The position numbers and the translations under genes were made by a program. Source: Deltaproteobacteria bacterium (lineage in GTDB: Bacteria > Myxococcota_A > Polyangia > Polyangiales > Polyangiaceae). From it: 64,000 bases of DNA. Numbering within the stretch: position 1 is the first letter of the stretch; each line of letters opens with the position of its first letter. The stretch spans positions 1 to 64,000 of the forward strand of contig QJWJ01000363.1 of NCBI GenBank assembly GCA_003235365.1, given 5' to 3'. This document shows, piece after piece, positions 26,786 to 36,193 of this stretch. Below the pieces are notes generated by a model. It was not told where the DNA came from. It did no database searches and worked only from the letters and a program-made list of their open reading frames with translations.

Positions 26786-28747
26786 CTACTTCCTCTGGGG
26801 CTTTTTCTCCGCAGCTTGACGACGCTTGATCGCCGCGATGGCCTTTTCGATCTCTTTGGATTTGGCCAGACAGGCGTTGCAGGGCTTGGCTTCTTTCGCT
26901 GAACAACCTTCGCCTTTGGCAAACGACTCGAGTTGTTCTGCAGCACGGAGATCGCCCACGTGCTCGGCACGCTTGACCAAGGCCTTGCGGATCTTGCAGG
27001 TTTTCGCCCGGAACAAAGCCGCGGCGATGCTTGCCTGGGCCGACGAAGCGCGTTCGAAGCCCTTGGTGTCCAACCACCGTGTAGCGGCGTCGGCCACGTC
27101 GCGTCGGCCAGACTTCGAGACCGCCAAATCGTAGAGGATGTCTGCGCCCGACGCCTTCATTGGTCCTTGCAGCAGCTCGAGCGTCGCATCCTTGGCGTTC
27201 GAGTTCTGGACTGCACGGCGCAGCAGTTCGGCCAAGTGTTCATCCGTCGCCAGCTCCGGAGATCGGCGCAACGCGGTTGCGGCCGAGGTGGCCACATCGC
27301 TCCACTTCTTGTTCTGCCCGGCAAAACGCGCGGCCGCGAGGTGGGCGCGACCATCGTCGGGAAAGCGTTTGACCAAGGCATCAACGGCCAGCGCTCCGGC
27401 TTTCAGCGCCTCCTCGACGTGCTCGTCGGTCAACGTCGTCGGCTGCGGCGGCTGCTGCGGCTCCGACGCTTCAGCGACTGCCGGCGGCGCATCCGCAGGC
27501 ACCTCGCTCGACGGCTCGGCTGTCGCCGTGGAGGCCGTCGGCACGCTCGCTTCGTCTACTGCTGCTTCGTCAGCGATGCTGCGGTACAACCCCACCGCGG
27601 CAACGAGAAGCAACACCAACGCCAAGCCAACACCCACAATCTCCCAGTCGGGCATCTTGCCAAAGGGGGCGCGCACGAGTGTGGTGAGCCGCGTCGACAA
27701 CGGCACGTCGGGCGTCGATTCCCGACGAGAGGCCGCGGGAGGCGCCGGCTCCGTCGAGGCGAACGATGGCAATCGCGCCCGAGAACTGCGCGGCGCGTCT
27801 GGCGAACTGCCGCGGGCCGCGCCGGGGACAGACTCACCCAACAGAAGTTCGTCGATGCGTTCGGTGAGCAGCTGCGCCGACTGAACACGCTTGCCACTCT
27901 CGTTCCTGAGCAAGTCCCGCACCAGCTCTTCAACCGGAGCGGGCACGTCGATTCCGGGGGAGCGCGTGGCTATGGCTTCAATCCCGCCGGAAAGCTGCTG
28001 ACCCAGGATCCCGAAGTCGTGGTCGTTGCGGAACGGACGAACGCCAGCCAGCATTTCATAGAGGATCACGCCCAGAGAGTAGAGGTCGGCGCGACCGTCG
28101 ACCGCTTGCCCCAAGGCCTGTTCTGGCGCCATGTAATCGGGCGTGCCAAACACCATTCCCGCCTTGGTCACCAGAGCTCCCTCGCCGGGTTCCAGCGGCC
28201 GGGTCTCCGCGATGTCGACGGGAACCTTCGCCACGCCGAAGTCCAACACCTTGACGACGTCTTGGGCGTCGTCGCGATTGACGAGCATGACGTTCTCAGG
28301 CTTCAGGTCGCGGTGGACGATCTCGAGGGCGTGGGCGGCGGTGAGCGCTTCGCTGATCTGCCTGGCAATGAGCAGTGCCCGTTGGTACGGGATGGGCCCC
28401 TTTTTGATCTCCGAACGCAGGTTGCGACCTTCGACGAACTCCAGAACCAGGTAGACCGAACCGTCGTCGAGCTTGCCGAAGTCCGTGGCGGTCGCCACGT
28501 TGGGGTGGGCAATGTGAGCCGCAGCCATGGCCTCGCGCTCGAAACGCGCCATCACCTCGGGCACCTTGGTCAGTTCCGGGCGCAGGATCTTGATCGCCAC
28601 CCGCTTGCGCATGTGGACGTGTTGACCGACGAATACGCGCCCCATGGCCCCCTCGTCCAGCAGGCGCTCGACCTTGTAGCGCTCGCCGATCATCGCCCCG
28701 ACCAACGACCGAGTCCCGGAGCCGGGTTTGGTGAGCAAAGGAGCCAT
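26786..28747 (-). CDS. Membrane-anchored eukaryote-like Ser/Thr protein kinase
   Basis: This is a 653-residue PknB-type kinase. The kinase domain spans about 20-290: glycine loop LLDEGAMGRVFVG, catalytic Lys in VAIKIL, HRDLKPENVML, metal-binding LDFGVAK, and GTPDYMAPEQ. All catalytic residues are present. A single transmembrane helix (VGVGLALVLLLVAAVGLY) follows at about 368-390. The outside part is about 260 residues: a Pro/Ala/Thr linker and then a helical, TPR-like region with DDGRAHLAAARFAGQ and a Cys-containing end. The ATG at 28747 places the glycine loop close to the N-terminus. It is divergent from the metallo-hydrolase gene 46 bases away, so the two share a promoter region. Confidence 0.94.
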   Translation of the reverse strand: MAPLLTKPGSGTRSLVGAMIGERYKVERLLDEGAMGRVFVGQHVHMRKRVAIKILRPELTKVPEVMARFEREAMAAAHIAHPNVATATDFGKLDDGSVYLVLEFVEGRNLRSEIKKGPIPYQRALLIARQISEALTAAHALEIVHRDLKPENVMLVNRDDAQDVVKVLDFGVAKVPVDIAETRPLEPGEGALVTKAGMVFGTPDYMAPEQALGQAVDGRADLYSLGVILYEMLAGVRPFRNDHDFGILGQQLSGGIEAIATRSPGIDVPAPVEELVRDLLRNESGKRVQSAQLLTERIDELLLGESVPGAARGSSPDAPRSSRARLPSFASTEPAPPAASRRESTPDVPLSTRLTTLVRAPFGKMPDWEIVGVGLALVLLLVAAVGLYRSIADEAAVDEASVPTASTATAEPSSEVPADAPPAVAEASEPQQPPQPTTLTDEHVEEALKAGALAVDALVKRFPDDGRAHLAAARFAGQNKKWSDVATSAATALRRSPELATDEHLAELLRRAVQNSNAKDATLELLQGPMKASGADILYDLAVSKSGRRDVADAATRWLDTKGFERASSAQASIAAALFRAKTCKIRKALVKRAEHVGDLRAAEQLESFAKGEGCSAKEAKPCNACLAKSKEIEKAIAAIKRRQAAEKKPQRK

Positions 28748-28793
28748 GTGAGGACGTGGAGCGGGAACCGGGGTGCGTGCTATAGGGTGCGGA

Positions 28794-29435
28794 GTGTTGT
28801 TGGCAAGCTTTCCAGTTGGCCCACTCGGATGCAACTGCTCAGTCGTGGCAGACGAACAATCCCAGTTGGCCATCGTCGTCGATCCGGGCGGGGATTTCGA
28901 AAAGATCCGTGAGCTGCTGGACGAGCACGGCCTCACCGTCTCGGCTATCGTCCACACCCACACGCATATCGATCATGTCGGAGCGACCGCGCCATTGCAG
29001 GAACACACCGGCGCGGAAGCCCACATTCACGAGGCAGACCGATTTCTGTACGACATGCTGCCCGTGCAGTCGGCGTTGCTCGGCGTGCCACTGCCACGCA
29101 AGTGTGGCGTGCTCGGCACGCTGAACGACGGCTTTTCGCTACACGCCGGCTCGATTGAACTCGGCGTGCTGCACACGCCGGGACACACGCCGGGTAGTGT
29201 CAGCTTCTACACCGAAGGGCCCGACGGCCGCTTCGTCTTCACCGGTGACACGCTCTTCCAGCGCGGAATCGGCCGAACCGACTTGTGGGGTGGGGATAGC
29301 TCCGCAATCGGACGCTCCCTCAAAGAACGACTGATGACCCTCGACGACGAAACGTTGGTGATCCCCGGGCACGGCCCGACCACGAGTATCGGTGACGAGC
29401 GCCAGCTCAACCCCTTCTTGCGGCGCTTGCGCTGA
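28794..29435 (+). CDS. Metallo-beta-lactamase-fold hydrolase (glyoxalase II-like)
   Basis: This is a protein of about 213 residues in the hydroxyacylglutathione-hydrolase group. It contains the zinc motif THTHIDH, then HTPGHTPGSV, then FTGDTLF and a terminal IPGHGP, so the binuclear metal site is complete. The N-terminal FPVGPLGCNCSVV is typical of bacterial members. It probably hydrolyses a thioester such as lactoylglutathione or an analogue. The start is uncertain: no ATG fits, and GTG 28794 or TTG 28797 suits the family's N-terminus better than GTG 28773. It is divergent from the Ser/Thr kinase. Confidence 0.9.
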   Translation: MLLASFPVGPLGCNCSVVADEQSQLAIVVDPGGDFEKIRELLDEHGLTVSAIVHTHTHIDHVGATAPLQEHTGAEAHIHEADRFLYDMLPVQSALLGVPLPRKCGVLGTLNDGFSLHAGSIELGVLHTPGHTPGSVSFYTEGPDGRFVFTGDTLFQRGIGRTDLWGGDSSAIGRSLKERLMTLDDETLVIPGHGPTTSIGDERQLNPFLRRLR

Positions 29436-29480
29436 TCTCGCGCAACCGCCCAACGCCGAGCACAGCAAGCCGCTCGGCAC

Positions 29481-29515
29481 AAAAAGGAACCGGGCCCCGT
29501 CGTGGAGCCCGGTTC
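29481..29515 (-). terminator. Rho-independent terminator of the triple-DsbA gene
   Basis: On the minus strand GAACCGGGC pairs with GCCCGGTTC (9 bp, 11-nt loop) and is followed directly by CCTTTTTG. This is the clearest intrinsic terminator in the window and lies 44 bases after the stop of the triple-DsbA gene. The hairpin could also stop plus-strand reading from the hydrolase. Confidence 0.85.
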
Positions 29516-29558
29516 TACGAATTTCAAAGGCGCGGACGATCCGCGACCCCTGCTGATC

Positions 29559-31511
29559 TCACTTCGCCTTGAGGGCGTGCTTGATCATCTTCTCGAATTG
29601 CGGGTACGGCTGAGCACCGCTCAGGAAGTAGCCGTTGATGGTAAACGCGGGGGTTCCGCGGACACCAGCCTTCTTGGCGACTTCGACGTCTGCCTCGACG
29701 TGCTTCTGGTGCGTGTGCTCGTCGAGCGCCTTCTTGAAGCGCGCCATGTCGACGCCCTGGGCCTGAGCGTACTTCTCGAGGTCCTCACGCTTCAGCGCCT
29801 TCTGATTGGCGAACAGGGTGTGGTGGTACTTCCAGAAGCCATCGGCCCCTTGCTGCACGAACACCTCTTGAGCGGCTTCAGCCGCCAGCGGCGCGTCCTT
29901 GTGGAAAGGCAGTGGCATGTTACGCCACACGACCTGAACCTGATCGCCGTACTCCTTGAGCACCTGATCGATCGTGGGGTTCACTCGGCTGCAGTAGGGG
30001 CACTGGAAGTCGCTGAACTCTTGGATCACGATCTTGGCGTTCTTGGGACCCTTGGTCGGGTTGGCGTTGGTCGGCGCAGCAACGTTGCGCTTCTCCGGCT
30101 CCGGCGGCCCCTTGGCAGTCTTCATCAGCTCGTCGTAGACCTTGGCGCGGGGCACACCCTTCTTGACCAGAGCTTCGGCGACCTTCATCTGCTCTTTGAT
30201 CAGCGCGTCGAACTTCTCGAACGGCTGAGCGCCGCTCAAACGGCGACCGTTGACGAAGAAGTGGGGGGTCCCACGCGCGTTGAGATCGGAAGCGAGCTCC
30301 ATGCTGGCCTCGATGACGTCGTTGTACTTGCCCTCGATGGCAGCCTTGATCTCCGCGTCGCTCAGGCCGACTTCCTTACCGATCTTGCTGAAGTTGTCGG
30401 TCAGAGCCTTCTGATTCGCGAACAGCGCCTCGTGTGCCTTCCAGAACGCGTCGTCGCCGCCCTTGACGTAGGCAGCGCGCGCGAGGTTGGCGGCGGGCTT
30501 GGCGTCCTTGTGGAACGGCAATGCGTTGTCCTTCCAAACGACGCGAACGTCTTTGGGGTAGGTTTCGAGGATCTTCTTGATCGTCGGCTCGACGCGGCTG
30601 CAGAAGGGGCACTGGTAGTCGGACCACTCGACGATCGTGATCAGCGCATCGGACGGACCCTTGACGGGGTCGTCTTTGAGCACTGGCACCTTCCAAACCG
30701 TGGTGTCTTCTTGCTGCGCCTTGGCGGCGTCCTTCTTGTCTGCCGCGGGTGCAGCCTTGAAGTTCTCTTTCGTGAGCTGGAGGCTGACCTGATTCTTCGC
30801 GGTGCCCTTCTTGATCAGCGCGTCGGCCTTCTTGACCTGCTCGTCGATGACCTGCTTGAAACGGTCGAACGGCTGTGCACCCGCCAGAGTTACGCCGTTG
30901 ATGCGGAAAGCCGGGGTGCCGGTGGCGCCTATCTTGCGGTTGCCCTCGAGGTCATCCTTGACCTTCTTTGCGGTCTCGGGCTTCTTCAGCTCGGCCTTGA
31001 ACTTCGCGACGTCGACACCAGCCTCGCCGGCCCATTTCTCGAAGTTCGCAGGGGTCAGATCCTTCTGATTGGCAAATGCCAGGTCGTGGAACTTCCAAAA
31101 GGCATCACTGCCGCCCAACGCCATGACGGCAACGGAAGCTTCGTGGGCAGGTGTTGCCTGCTTGTGAAAGGGTAGCGGATTGTGCTTCCAGACGATGCGG
31201 ACCTTGTCCGGACCGTAGGTGTCCTTGATCTGCTTGATGGTGGGGCCCACGCGCGAGCAGAACGGACACTGAAAGTCACTGATCTCGACGATCGTGACCG
31301 GGGCGTCCTTGTTGCCCCACTGCGGATCCGAATCCGAGATCGGAATCGGACTCGAAGACTCGTCGACCTCGGCAGCCGATGCCTTCTCTTCGGAACCGGC
31401 CTTGTCGGGACCGATGTTGGGTCCTTGGGCGCGGTCGATTGCGTACATCAGGAACATACCAGCGATGGCGCTGATGAAGTACCCGACGATGACTGAACCT
31501 TTGTTGTCCAT
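29559..31511 (-). CDS. Membrane-anchored protein with three tandem DsbA-like thioredoxin domains
   Basis: This is a 650-residue protein. A hydrophobic N-terminal segment (VIVGYFISAIAGMFLMYAI, about 7-25) anchors it. Three homologous thioredoxin-fold domains follow, each with a CPxC active site: C82-PF-C85, C301-PF-C304 and C504-PY-C507. Each also has the LPFHK helix and a cis-Pro loop (GTPAF, GTPHF, GTPAF). Linkers are Lys/Ala-rich. All six active-site Cys are present, so each domain could work as a disulphide oxidoreductase. The usual bacterial arrangement is one such domain. AGGAGAAG precedes the ATG. A strong terminator follows. Its many Cys-rich lipoprotein neighbours are plausible substrates, but that is inference. 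Confidence 0.92.
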   Translation of the reverse strand: MDNKGSVIVGYFISAIAGMFLMYAIDRAQGPNIGPDKAGSEEKASAAEVDESSSPIPISDSDPQWGNKDAPVTIVEISDFQCPFCSRVGPTIKQIKDTYGPDKVRIVWKHNPLPFHKQATPAHEASVAVMALGGSDAFWKFHDLAFANQKDLTPANFEKWAGEAGVDVAKFKAELKKPETAKKVKDDLEGNRKIGATGTPAFRINGVTLAGAQPFDRFKQVIDEQVKKADALIKKGTAKNQVSLQLTKENFKAAPAADKKDAAKAQQEDTTVWKVPVLKDDPVKGPSDALITIVEWSDYQCPFCSRVEPTIKKILETYPKDVRVVWKDNALPFHKDAKPAANLARAAYVKGGDDAFWKAHEALFANQKALTDNFSKIGKEVGLSDAEIKAAIEGKYNDVIEASMELASDLNARGTPHFFVNGRRLSGAQPFEKFDALIKEQMKVAEALVKKGVPRAKVYDELMKTAKGPPEPEKRNVAAPTNANPTKGPKNAKIVIQEFSDFQCPYCSRVNPTIDQVLKEYGDQVQVVWRNMPLPFHKDAPLAAEAAQEVFVQQGADGFWKYHHTLFANQKALKREDLEKYAQAQGVDMARFKKALDEHTHQKHVEADVEVAKKAGVRGTPAFTINGYFLSGAQPYPQFEKMIKHALKAK

Positions 31512-31771
31512 TGGTACTACTTCTCCTAGTGCCTGACCGGGTCAGGCGTTGAAAAACGGGCGTCGACGACGCGGGGCTCGCTGAAGCCAGCACCGAGTCG
31601 CCGGCGACTCACCGATGACCGCCACACTCGAGAGGCCGGTCCCAACGCACCGTCGACGTCGAAACGACGACGGGTCGCGCCATGGCCGTGCCTTTGCGAT
31701 TGCGGACCGCACGCGGATTGAGCCGCACTAACAGTCTCTGAGTTGGGCTTTCGCTGGAGGGGCGGGACCCC

Positions 31772-32200
31772 TCACGACGCGCAGGGCGGTCGAAAGACAC
31801 CGCGTCGATGTTCCATTCCGGGCGTGGCCTCGACGACGGACCAACGCATGGCGGTCGCCCCCGCGCCGGGGACCGGCACGAGCACGTTCGGCATGACAGC
31901 TAGCGAGTGCTGTGTTGCCACGGACACCTGCTGGGGTCCGTCCGGCACACCTGGGTGTATACGTTGCCCACCGAACACCCACTCACAGCCGAGCTCGGCA
32001 ATTTCCCCATCGCTCGACGGAGGCGCGGGCAACGGAGCCAGCACACTGGCTGCTGTATCGTCGCACATCGGGGCGAAGGTATTCGCCGACGCAGACCACG
32101 AGACGAGGACGAGTGCGACACTGGCGCAGACGCATAGCCACGCCTGCCTCGCAAACTTACCCCAGCTCCGGTTTCGCCCAGTTGTCATCAATGTGGCCAC
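31772..32200 (-). CDS. Small exported protein of unknown function
   Basis: This is a 142-residue frame with a good N-terminal signal peptide (WLCVCASVALVLVSWSASA followed by Asn). Only two Cys remain after cleavage, both spaced to form one disulphide. No domain is recognised; the sequence is Pro/Val/Ala-rich. Its start is either 32200 or the ATG at 32188. It is divergent from the tandem-kinase gene by about 110 bases. The signal peptide is the main reason to believe it; the remainder could still be a chance frame. Confidence 0.5.
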   Translation of the reverse strand: MATLMTTGRNRSWGKFARQAWLCVCASVALVLVSWSASANTFAPMCDDTAASVLAPLPAPPSSDGEIAELGCEWVFGGQRIHPGVPDGPQQVSVATQHSLAVMPNVLVPVPGAGATAMRWSVVEATPGMEHRRGVFRPPCAS

Positions 32201-32309
32201 GGCAGTGTACCGAACCGAGCCCAGGGAACAACTCGCTTCATGGGTCTATTCCCAAAAGGCCGTTAACGAGTTTTTTGCCTACCTTATCCTACCCTGCGAA
32301 GATCGCCCC

Positions 32310-35072
32310 ATGAGCGCCCTGGAAGCAGCGGATAACCCAGCACAACCAAACGAGATTTCTCGGAAGAGCCTGCCCCCGCCGAAACCGGAACCGGGGCGTA
32401 CGACTCAAAAGCCGGGCACGCAACTGGGGCGCTGGACGCTCCTGAAACCGCTCGCCCGCGGGGGCATGGGCGAGGTCTACGTGGCCACGGCCGGGGGCAT
32501 CGAAGGGGCGGAGAGGCCGGCTGTCGTGAAGATCATCCGGCGGGAGCACCGCAAGGACTCTTCTTTTCTGGCCCGCTTTTTCGACGAGGCGAGGATCCAG
32601 GCGCAGCTGCAGCACCCGGGTGTCGCACAAGTGCTCGAAGCGTCGACGGACTCGAGCGGTAACCCGTACGTGGTGCTGGAGCACATCGAGGGCCGCAATC
32701 TCAGCGAAGTCCGCCAGCGAACGTCTCAATTGAAGATGCCGATGTCCTGGGCGGACGCCGTCGCCATTGCCGTCAGTCTCGCCGAAGCGCTCGTCCACGT
32801 GCACGAACGCACCGATGCGGCCGGGCGCGCATTGTCCATCGTGCATCGAGACATGAGCCCGCAGAACGTCATGGTCGGCTACGCCGGAGACGTGAAGCTC
32901 ATCGACTTCGGCACCGCCCGCGGCGAGAACCGCCGTTGCCAAACGGTGTCCGGCGTCGTGTTCGCCAAGCCCGGCTACGTTGCACCCGAGGTCGCCAACC
33001 AGAACCAACCCGGCGCACCCGCAGATCTGTACGCTCTGGGGATCATCCTGTGGGAGCTGTGCATGGGCCGTCGCTTCCTGACCGGCGACCCCTCGGAGCA
33101 CTTGAGCAAGGTTGCTTCGGGTGAACGACAGCCCCAGGCTGTCTCGAGCAGCCTCAACGTACCGCTGGAGCTCGACACGATCATCGCTCGACTCACAGCA
33201 CCACGTTTGGAAGACCGCTACCACAGCGCGCGGGAGGCGTTGACCGACCTGGTGCGCGTGTTGTCTCGAGCGCCGAGCCTGGCCGACGGAGAACGCAGCG
33301 TACGCGGCCGAATCGCCCACCTGATGAACCGCCTGTACCCGTCTGAGCCCATGCGTACGCGGTCGGAGTTCGCACGACTGTTGTCGGAGCGTCGCCAGGA
33401 GGAGCAACCCAACCCGTTTCTCCCCGAATCGCCACAGCCGGCCGATACCGCGGATCTGCTGCCCGGTACGCGCTACAAGGTCGTCGGCGACATTTCGCGC
33501 AGCCCGATGAGCGTGGTGTACGAGGCGGTCCACGTGGACTTGGAGCGCAAGGTCGCGCTCAAGGTATTGCCCAAGGAGCGCTGCGAGGATCCGCGTTTCG
33601 AGGCACGATTTCGGCGCGAAGCCCGAGCGCTGGCGCAACTGCGCGACCCGAGCATGGTCACGCTGCACGACTTCGGCGTTTCCCAGGACGGGCGGCCCTT
33701 CTACGCGATGGAGTTGCTCGAAGGGCAAACGCTCAAGCAGCACGTGGCCACGCACAACGTGTCGTGGACCGAAGCGCTGCGTTTCGGTATCGGCGTTTGC
33801 CAGGCCCTCGAAGTCGCCCACGAACACGGCATCGTCCACCGCGACGTCAAACCCGAAAACGTGTTTCTGACGTCCAAAGGGCAGATCAAGCTGATCGATT
33901 TCGGAGTCGCCCACGACGGTGAAGACGACAACGACGAAGAACACAGCAACGCGCTGTCCATCAACGGAACGCCAGCCTACATGGCCCCCGAGCAGATCGG
34001 GCGAGGGAACGTCACGCCGAGCGCAGACATCTATGCGCTGGGCACCGTCCTGTACGAGTTGATCACGGGCCAACTACCGTTTACCGCGCAGACGGCAATC
34101 GGCCTGGTGGAAGCGAAGCGCAAGGGCGCCGTAGCCCCGCGTCGACTGCGCGCCGGTGCCCCTTGGCCGTCGGCCCTCGACAACGTCCTGCTCAAGGCGC
34201 TCGAGCCCTCCCCCCCATCTCGCTACCCATCGGCGCGGCGATTCCGTGAAGCGCTACAGAACCTCGAACGACGCTCGCGCAGTGGGAGTCTGCGCAAGCT
34301 GACGGCAACCGCCTTCACCGTCACCGCGGCGGGTTCACTCGTGCTGGGGTGGCTGTCGGGCAACCCGATGCCGGCACCGTCCTCGAACGACGCCCAGCTC
34401 GCGGCGTTGGCCGCCGCACCGGGGGCGCTCAATCCGACCTCGGTTGAAACAGCCGCCGACGAGAACGATGTCGAGAGTGACGCGGTTGCAGCCGCAGTTG
34501 CCGCCCCAGGTGATCCGGACACCGGCGAGCTGGGCGCCCGGACTGAAGCTGCGAGGCAAGACGACGCAGACCCGGCGCCCGCCGACCAGCCCGCAACCAT
34601 CGCTGATCCGACGCTGGAGCCCCCGGCCGAGCCCAGCGCGGAGTCGGATGAAGCCTCGGTCGACCGCGTCGAAGACGAACCCTCGGCGACCGAAGCGACG
34701 CCGAAGGAGCTTTCCGAGGACGAGCTGAACAACCTCGAGCGCGCCGAACGGCTGCTTCGCGGCGACACCAAGTCGGCAATCAGAGCATTGGATCTGCTGC
34801 GCACCCTCGGCGCCAACCACGAAAGCGACGCGCGCATCTTGCAGGGTTGGTCTCGTGCCGCCGCGCGCTGCAAGTGGTGGGGCGAGTCGCTTCAGGTCGC
34901 GCTCAAATGGGCAGCCGTCGATCACAGCCCGATCGCGCAGCTGCACCTGGCGCGAACCCAACGCCTCGTGGGCCAGCGATATGGGGCAATCCAAACGCTC
35001 GAACGCTTCTTGGAGGGGGAACCCAGCCACAAGGAGGCACTGGCAATGCTCGAGAGGTATCGCGACCGCTGA
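32310..35072 (+). CDS. Ser/Thr kinase with two kinase domains in tandem
   Basis: This is a 920-residue protein. Kinase domain 1 (about 40-310) has the glycine loop LARGGMGEVYVA, VVKII, IVHRDMSPQNVMV and LIDFGTAR. Kinase domain 2 (about 385-650) has HRDVKPENVFL, LIDFGVAH, VALKVLPKE and GTPAYMAPEQ. Its glycine loop, however, reads GDISRSPMSVVYEAV, with the conserved glycines lost. Both domains otherwise keep the catalytic Lys, Asp and DFG. A transmembrane helix follows at about 666-685, then an acidic/Ala linker and a C-terminal helical repeat (ALDLLRTLGANHESDARILQ) resembling TPRs. The ATG at 32310 was chosen over a long upstream frame because the kinase motifs begin just after it. It is followed after 48 bases by the SH3-like protein, a likely operon. 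Confidence 0.93.
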   Translation: MSALEAADNPAQPNEISRKSLPPPKPEPGRTTQKPGTQLGRWTLLKPLARGGMGEVYVATAGGIEGAERPAVVKIIRREHRKDSSFLARFFDEARIQAQLQHPGVAQVLEASTDSSGNPYVVLEHIEGRNLSEVRQRTSQLKMPMSWADAVAIAVSLAEALVHVHERTDAAGRALSIVHRDMSPQNVMVGYAGDVKLIDFGTARGENRRCQTVSGVVFAKPGYVAPEVANQNQPGAPADLYALGIILWELCMGRRFLTGDPSEHLSKVASGERQPQAVSSSLNVPLELDTIIARLTAPRLEDRYHSAREALTDLVRVLSRAPSLADGERSVRGRIAHLMNRLYPSEPMRTRSEFARLLSERRQEEQPNPFLPESPQPADTADLLPGTRYKVVGDISRSPMSVVYEAVHVDLERKVALKVLPKERCEDPRFEARFRREARALAQLRDPSMVTLHDFGVSQDGRPFYAMELLEGQTLKQHVATHNVSWTEALRFGIGVCQALEVAHEHGIVHRDVKPENVFLTSKGQIKLIDFGVAHDGEDDNDEEHSNALSINGTPAYMAPEQIGRGNVTPSADIYALGTVLYELITGQLPFTAQTAIGLVEAKRKGAVAPRRLRAGAPWPSALDNVLLKALEPSPPSRYPSARRFREALQNLERRSRSGSLRKLTATAFTVTAAGSLVLGWLSGNPMPAPSSNDAQLAALAAAPGALNPTSVETAADENDVESDAVAAAVAAPGDPDTGELGARTEAARQDDADPAPADQPATIADPTLEPPAEPSAESDEASVDRVEDEPSATEATPKELSEDELNNLERAERLLRGDTKSAIRALDLLRTLGANHESDARILQGWSRAAARCKWWGESLQVALKWAAVDHSPIAQLHLARTQRLVGQRYGAIQTLERFLEGEPSHKEALAMLERYRDR

Positions 35073-35120
35073 CAACGGCGCTCGCGCCGTGCTAACCCCT
35101 GGCTCAATCTCGAAATCGTC

Positions 35121-36002
35121 GTGTCGTCCTCTCCTCCCCCGCCGAGCAAAGTCAAGGTGCCGCCACCGAGCGCCGATCAGCCGCATCTTATTCAAGTCGG
35201 TGTAATTGCAGCAGTTTGCTTCGCGGTCGGCGTGCTCTGGCCGACGCTGTCCGGGATCTCGCTCGTACCTGCGGCGCCGAACAAGGCAACGCCCAGCGAT
35301 GAGACTCCCAAAGCAGCGCCCAAACCGGCGCGCTCCGGAGCCGACGACGATCCGAACAAGGCTGTCCCCGTGTCGGCGGTGGTGCCCCAGGCACCCAAGA
35401 AGAACCAAGAGGCCCGCGCCGAGATCGAAAAGACTCTGGTCGTCAATTGCCGAGACGCGAAAGACCGGCGCTTGAGCCAGTGCGACACACCCGGTTTCGA
35501 CGACGTCGCCAAGGACCGGCTCATGGCATTGGCCGCCTGTGACGTGGGCGGACCGGTCGACGGAGTGCTGTCGATTGGATTCGAGCTCGACTTCGAGAAG
35601 GAAAAGATTACGAAAATCAGCTCGGGCAAGAGCAGCACCGTCGACGACGGCACGGCCTCGAAGCTGGTCGATTGCGCCGAGAAAGAGTTCATGAGCGCAA
35701 CGTTGCGCGGGGTGGAGCACACGCACGCGCGCTACCTCGTCTTTTACATGCTGCGGCTGTCACCCCCCGGCGCCGTCATCGACGAGCAACCGGAAGAGCA
35801 GCAGGTCGCCGCGAGTGGCAAAGCCACGGTGATTTGGAATTCGGCCCGCGTGCGCGCGACCCCAGATGACGGCGCCGTCAAAGAACGATTGCTCTACGGC
35901 ACCAAGGTCGTCGTCAGCGCGCGACAAGGGGACTGGTACAAGGTTCGCTACGATGCCAAGGGCAGCGAGGGCTGGATTCACAAGAACGCGCTGGCGCTGT
36001 GA
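35121..36002 (+). CDS. Membrane-anchored protein with C-terminal SH3-like domain
   Basis: This is a 293-residue protein starting at a GTG. One transmembrane helix (VGVIAAVCFAVGVLWPTL, about 26-43) is followed by an Ala/Pro/Lys linker. A middle domain has several conserved-looking Cys (VVNCRDAKDRRLSQC, LVDCAEKEF). The last 65 residues (VIWNSARVRATPDDGAVKE, then VVVSARQGDWYKVRYD, then EGWIHKNALAL) form a bacterial SH3 domain, which usually binds peptidoglycan or wall-linked proteins. It lies 48 bases downstream of the tandem kinase and may be its partner or target. A small 6-bp hairpin lies just after the stop (36005-36024). Confidence 0.88.
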   Translation: MSSSPPPPSKVKVPPPSADQPHLIQVGVIAAVCFAVGVLWPTLSGISLVPAAPNKATPSDETPKAAPKPARSGADDDPNKAVPVSAVVPQAPKKNQEARAEIEKTLVVNCRDAKDRRLSQCDTPGFDDVAKDRLMALAACDVGGPVDGVLSIGFELDFEKEKITKISSGKSSTVDDGTASKLVDCAEKEFMSATLRGVEHTHARYLVFYMLRLSPPGAVIDEQPEEQQVAASGKATVIWNSARVRATPDDGAVKERLLYGTKVVVSARQGDWYKVRYDAKGSEGWIHKNALAL

Positions 36003-36193
36003 CCTCGCGGTAGTCTCCCCGCGACGTCTGCCGCCCCTTTGCCATTCTGGGTCGGCGGCACTCGAAGGCCGTCCGCTGACGGGAAAGCATCGCAGCCCGG
36101 TTGTCGCGAGCAACAGTACAGTCGCGGTGGAGTGCTCACCTGTTGCACAGAGCGATTGAGTGCCGCCTCGAACGTCTGGTAGGGTTCGCACCT

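Noticed and set aside
26933-28912. A 659-codon plus-strand frame opposite the Ser/Thr kinase
   Set aside because: Arg- and His-rich, no domain, fully overlapped by a kinase with complete catalytic motifs.
29502-31175. A 557-codon plus-strand frame opposite the triple-DsbA gene, with repeated Leu/Val-rich segments
   Set aside because: The repetition simply mirrors the three homologous DsbA domains on the other strand.
31743-32309. A 189-codon N-terminal extension of the tandem kinase
   Set aside because: No kinase-related sequence there; the ATG at 32310 is followed closely by the kinase domain, and a signal-peptide frame lies on the other strand.
32289-34073. A 594-codon minus-strand frame opposite the tandem kinase
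   Set aside because: Composition is typical of an antisense shadow; the kinase motifs are on the plus strand.
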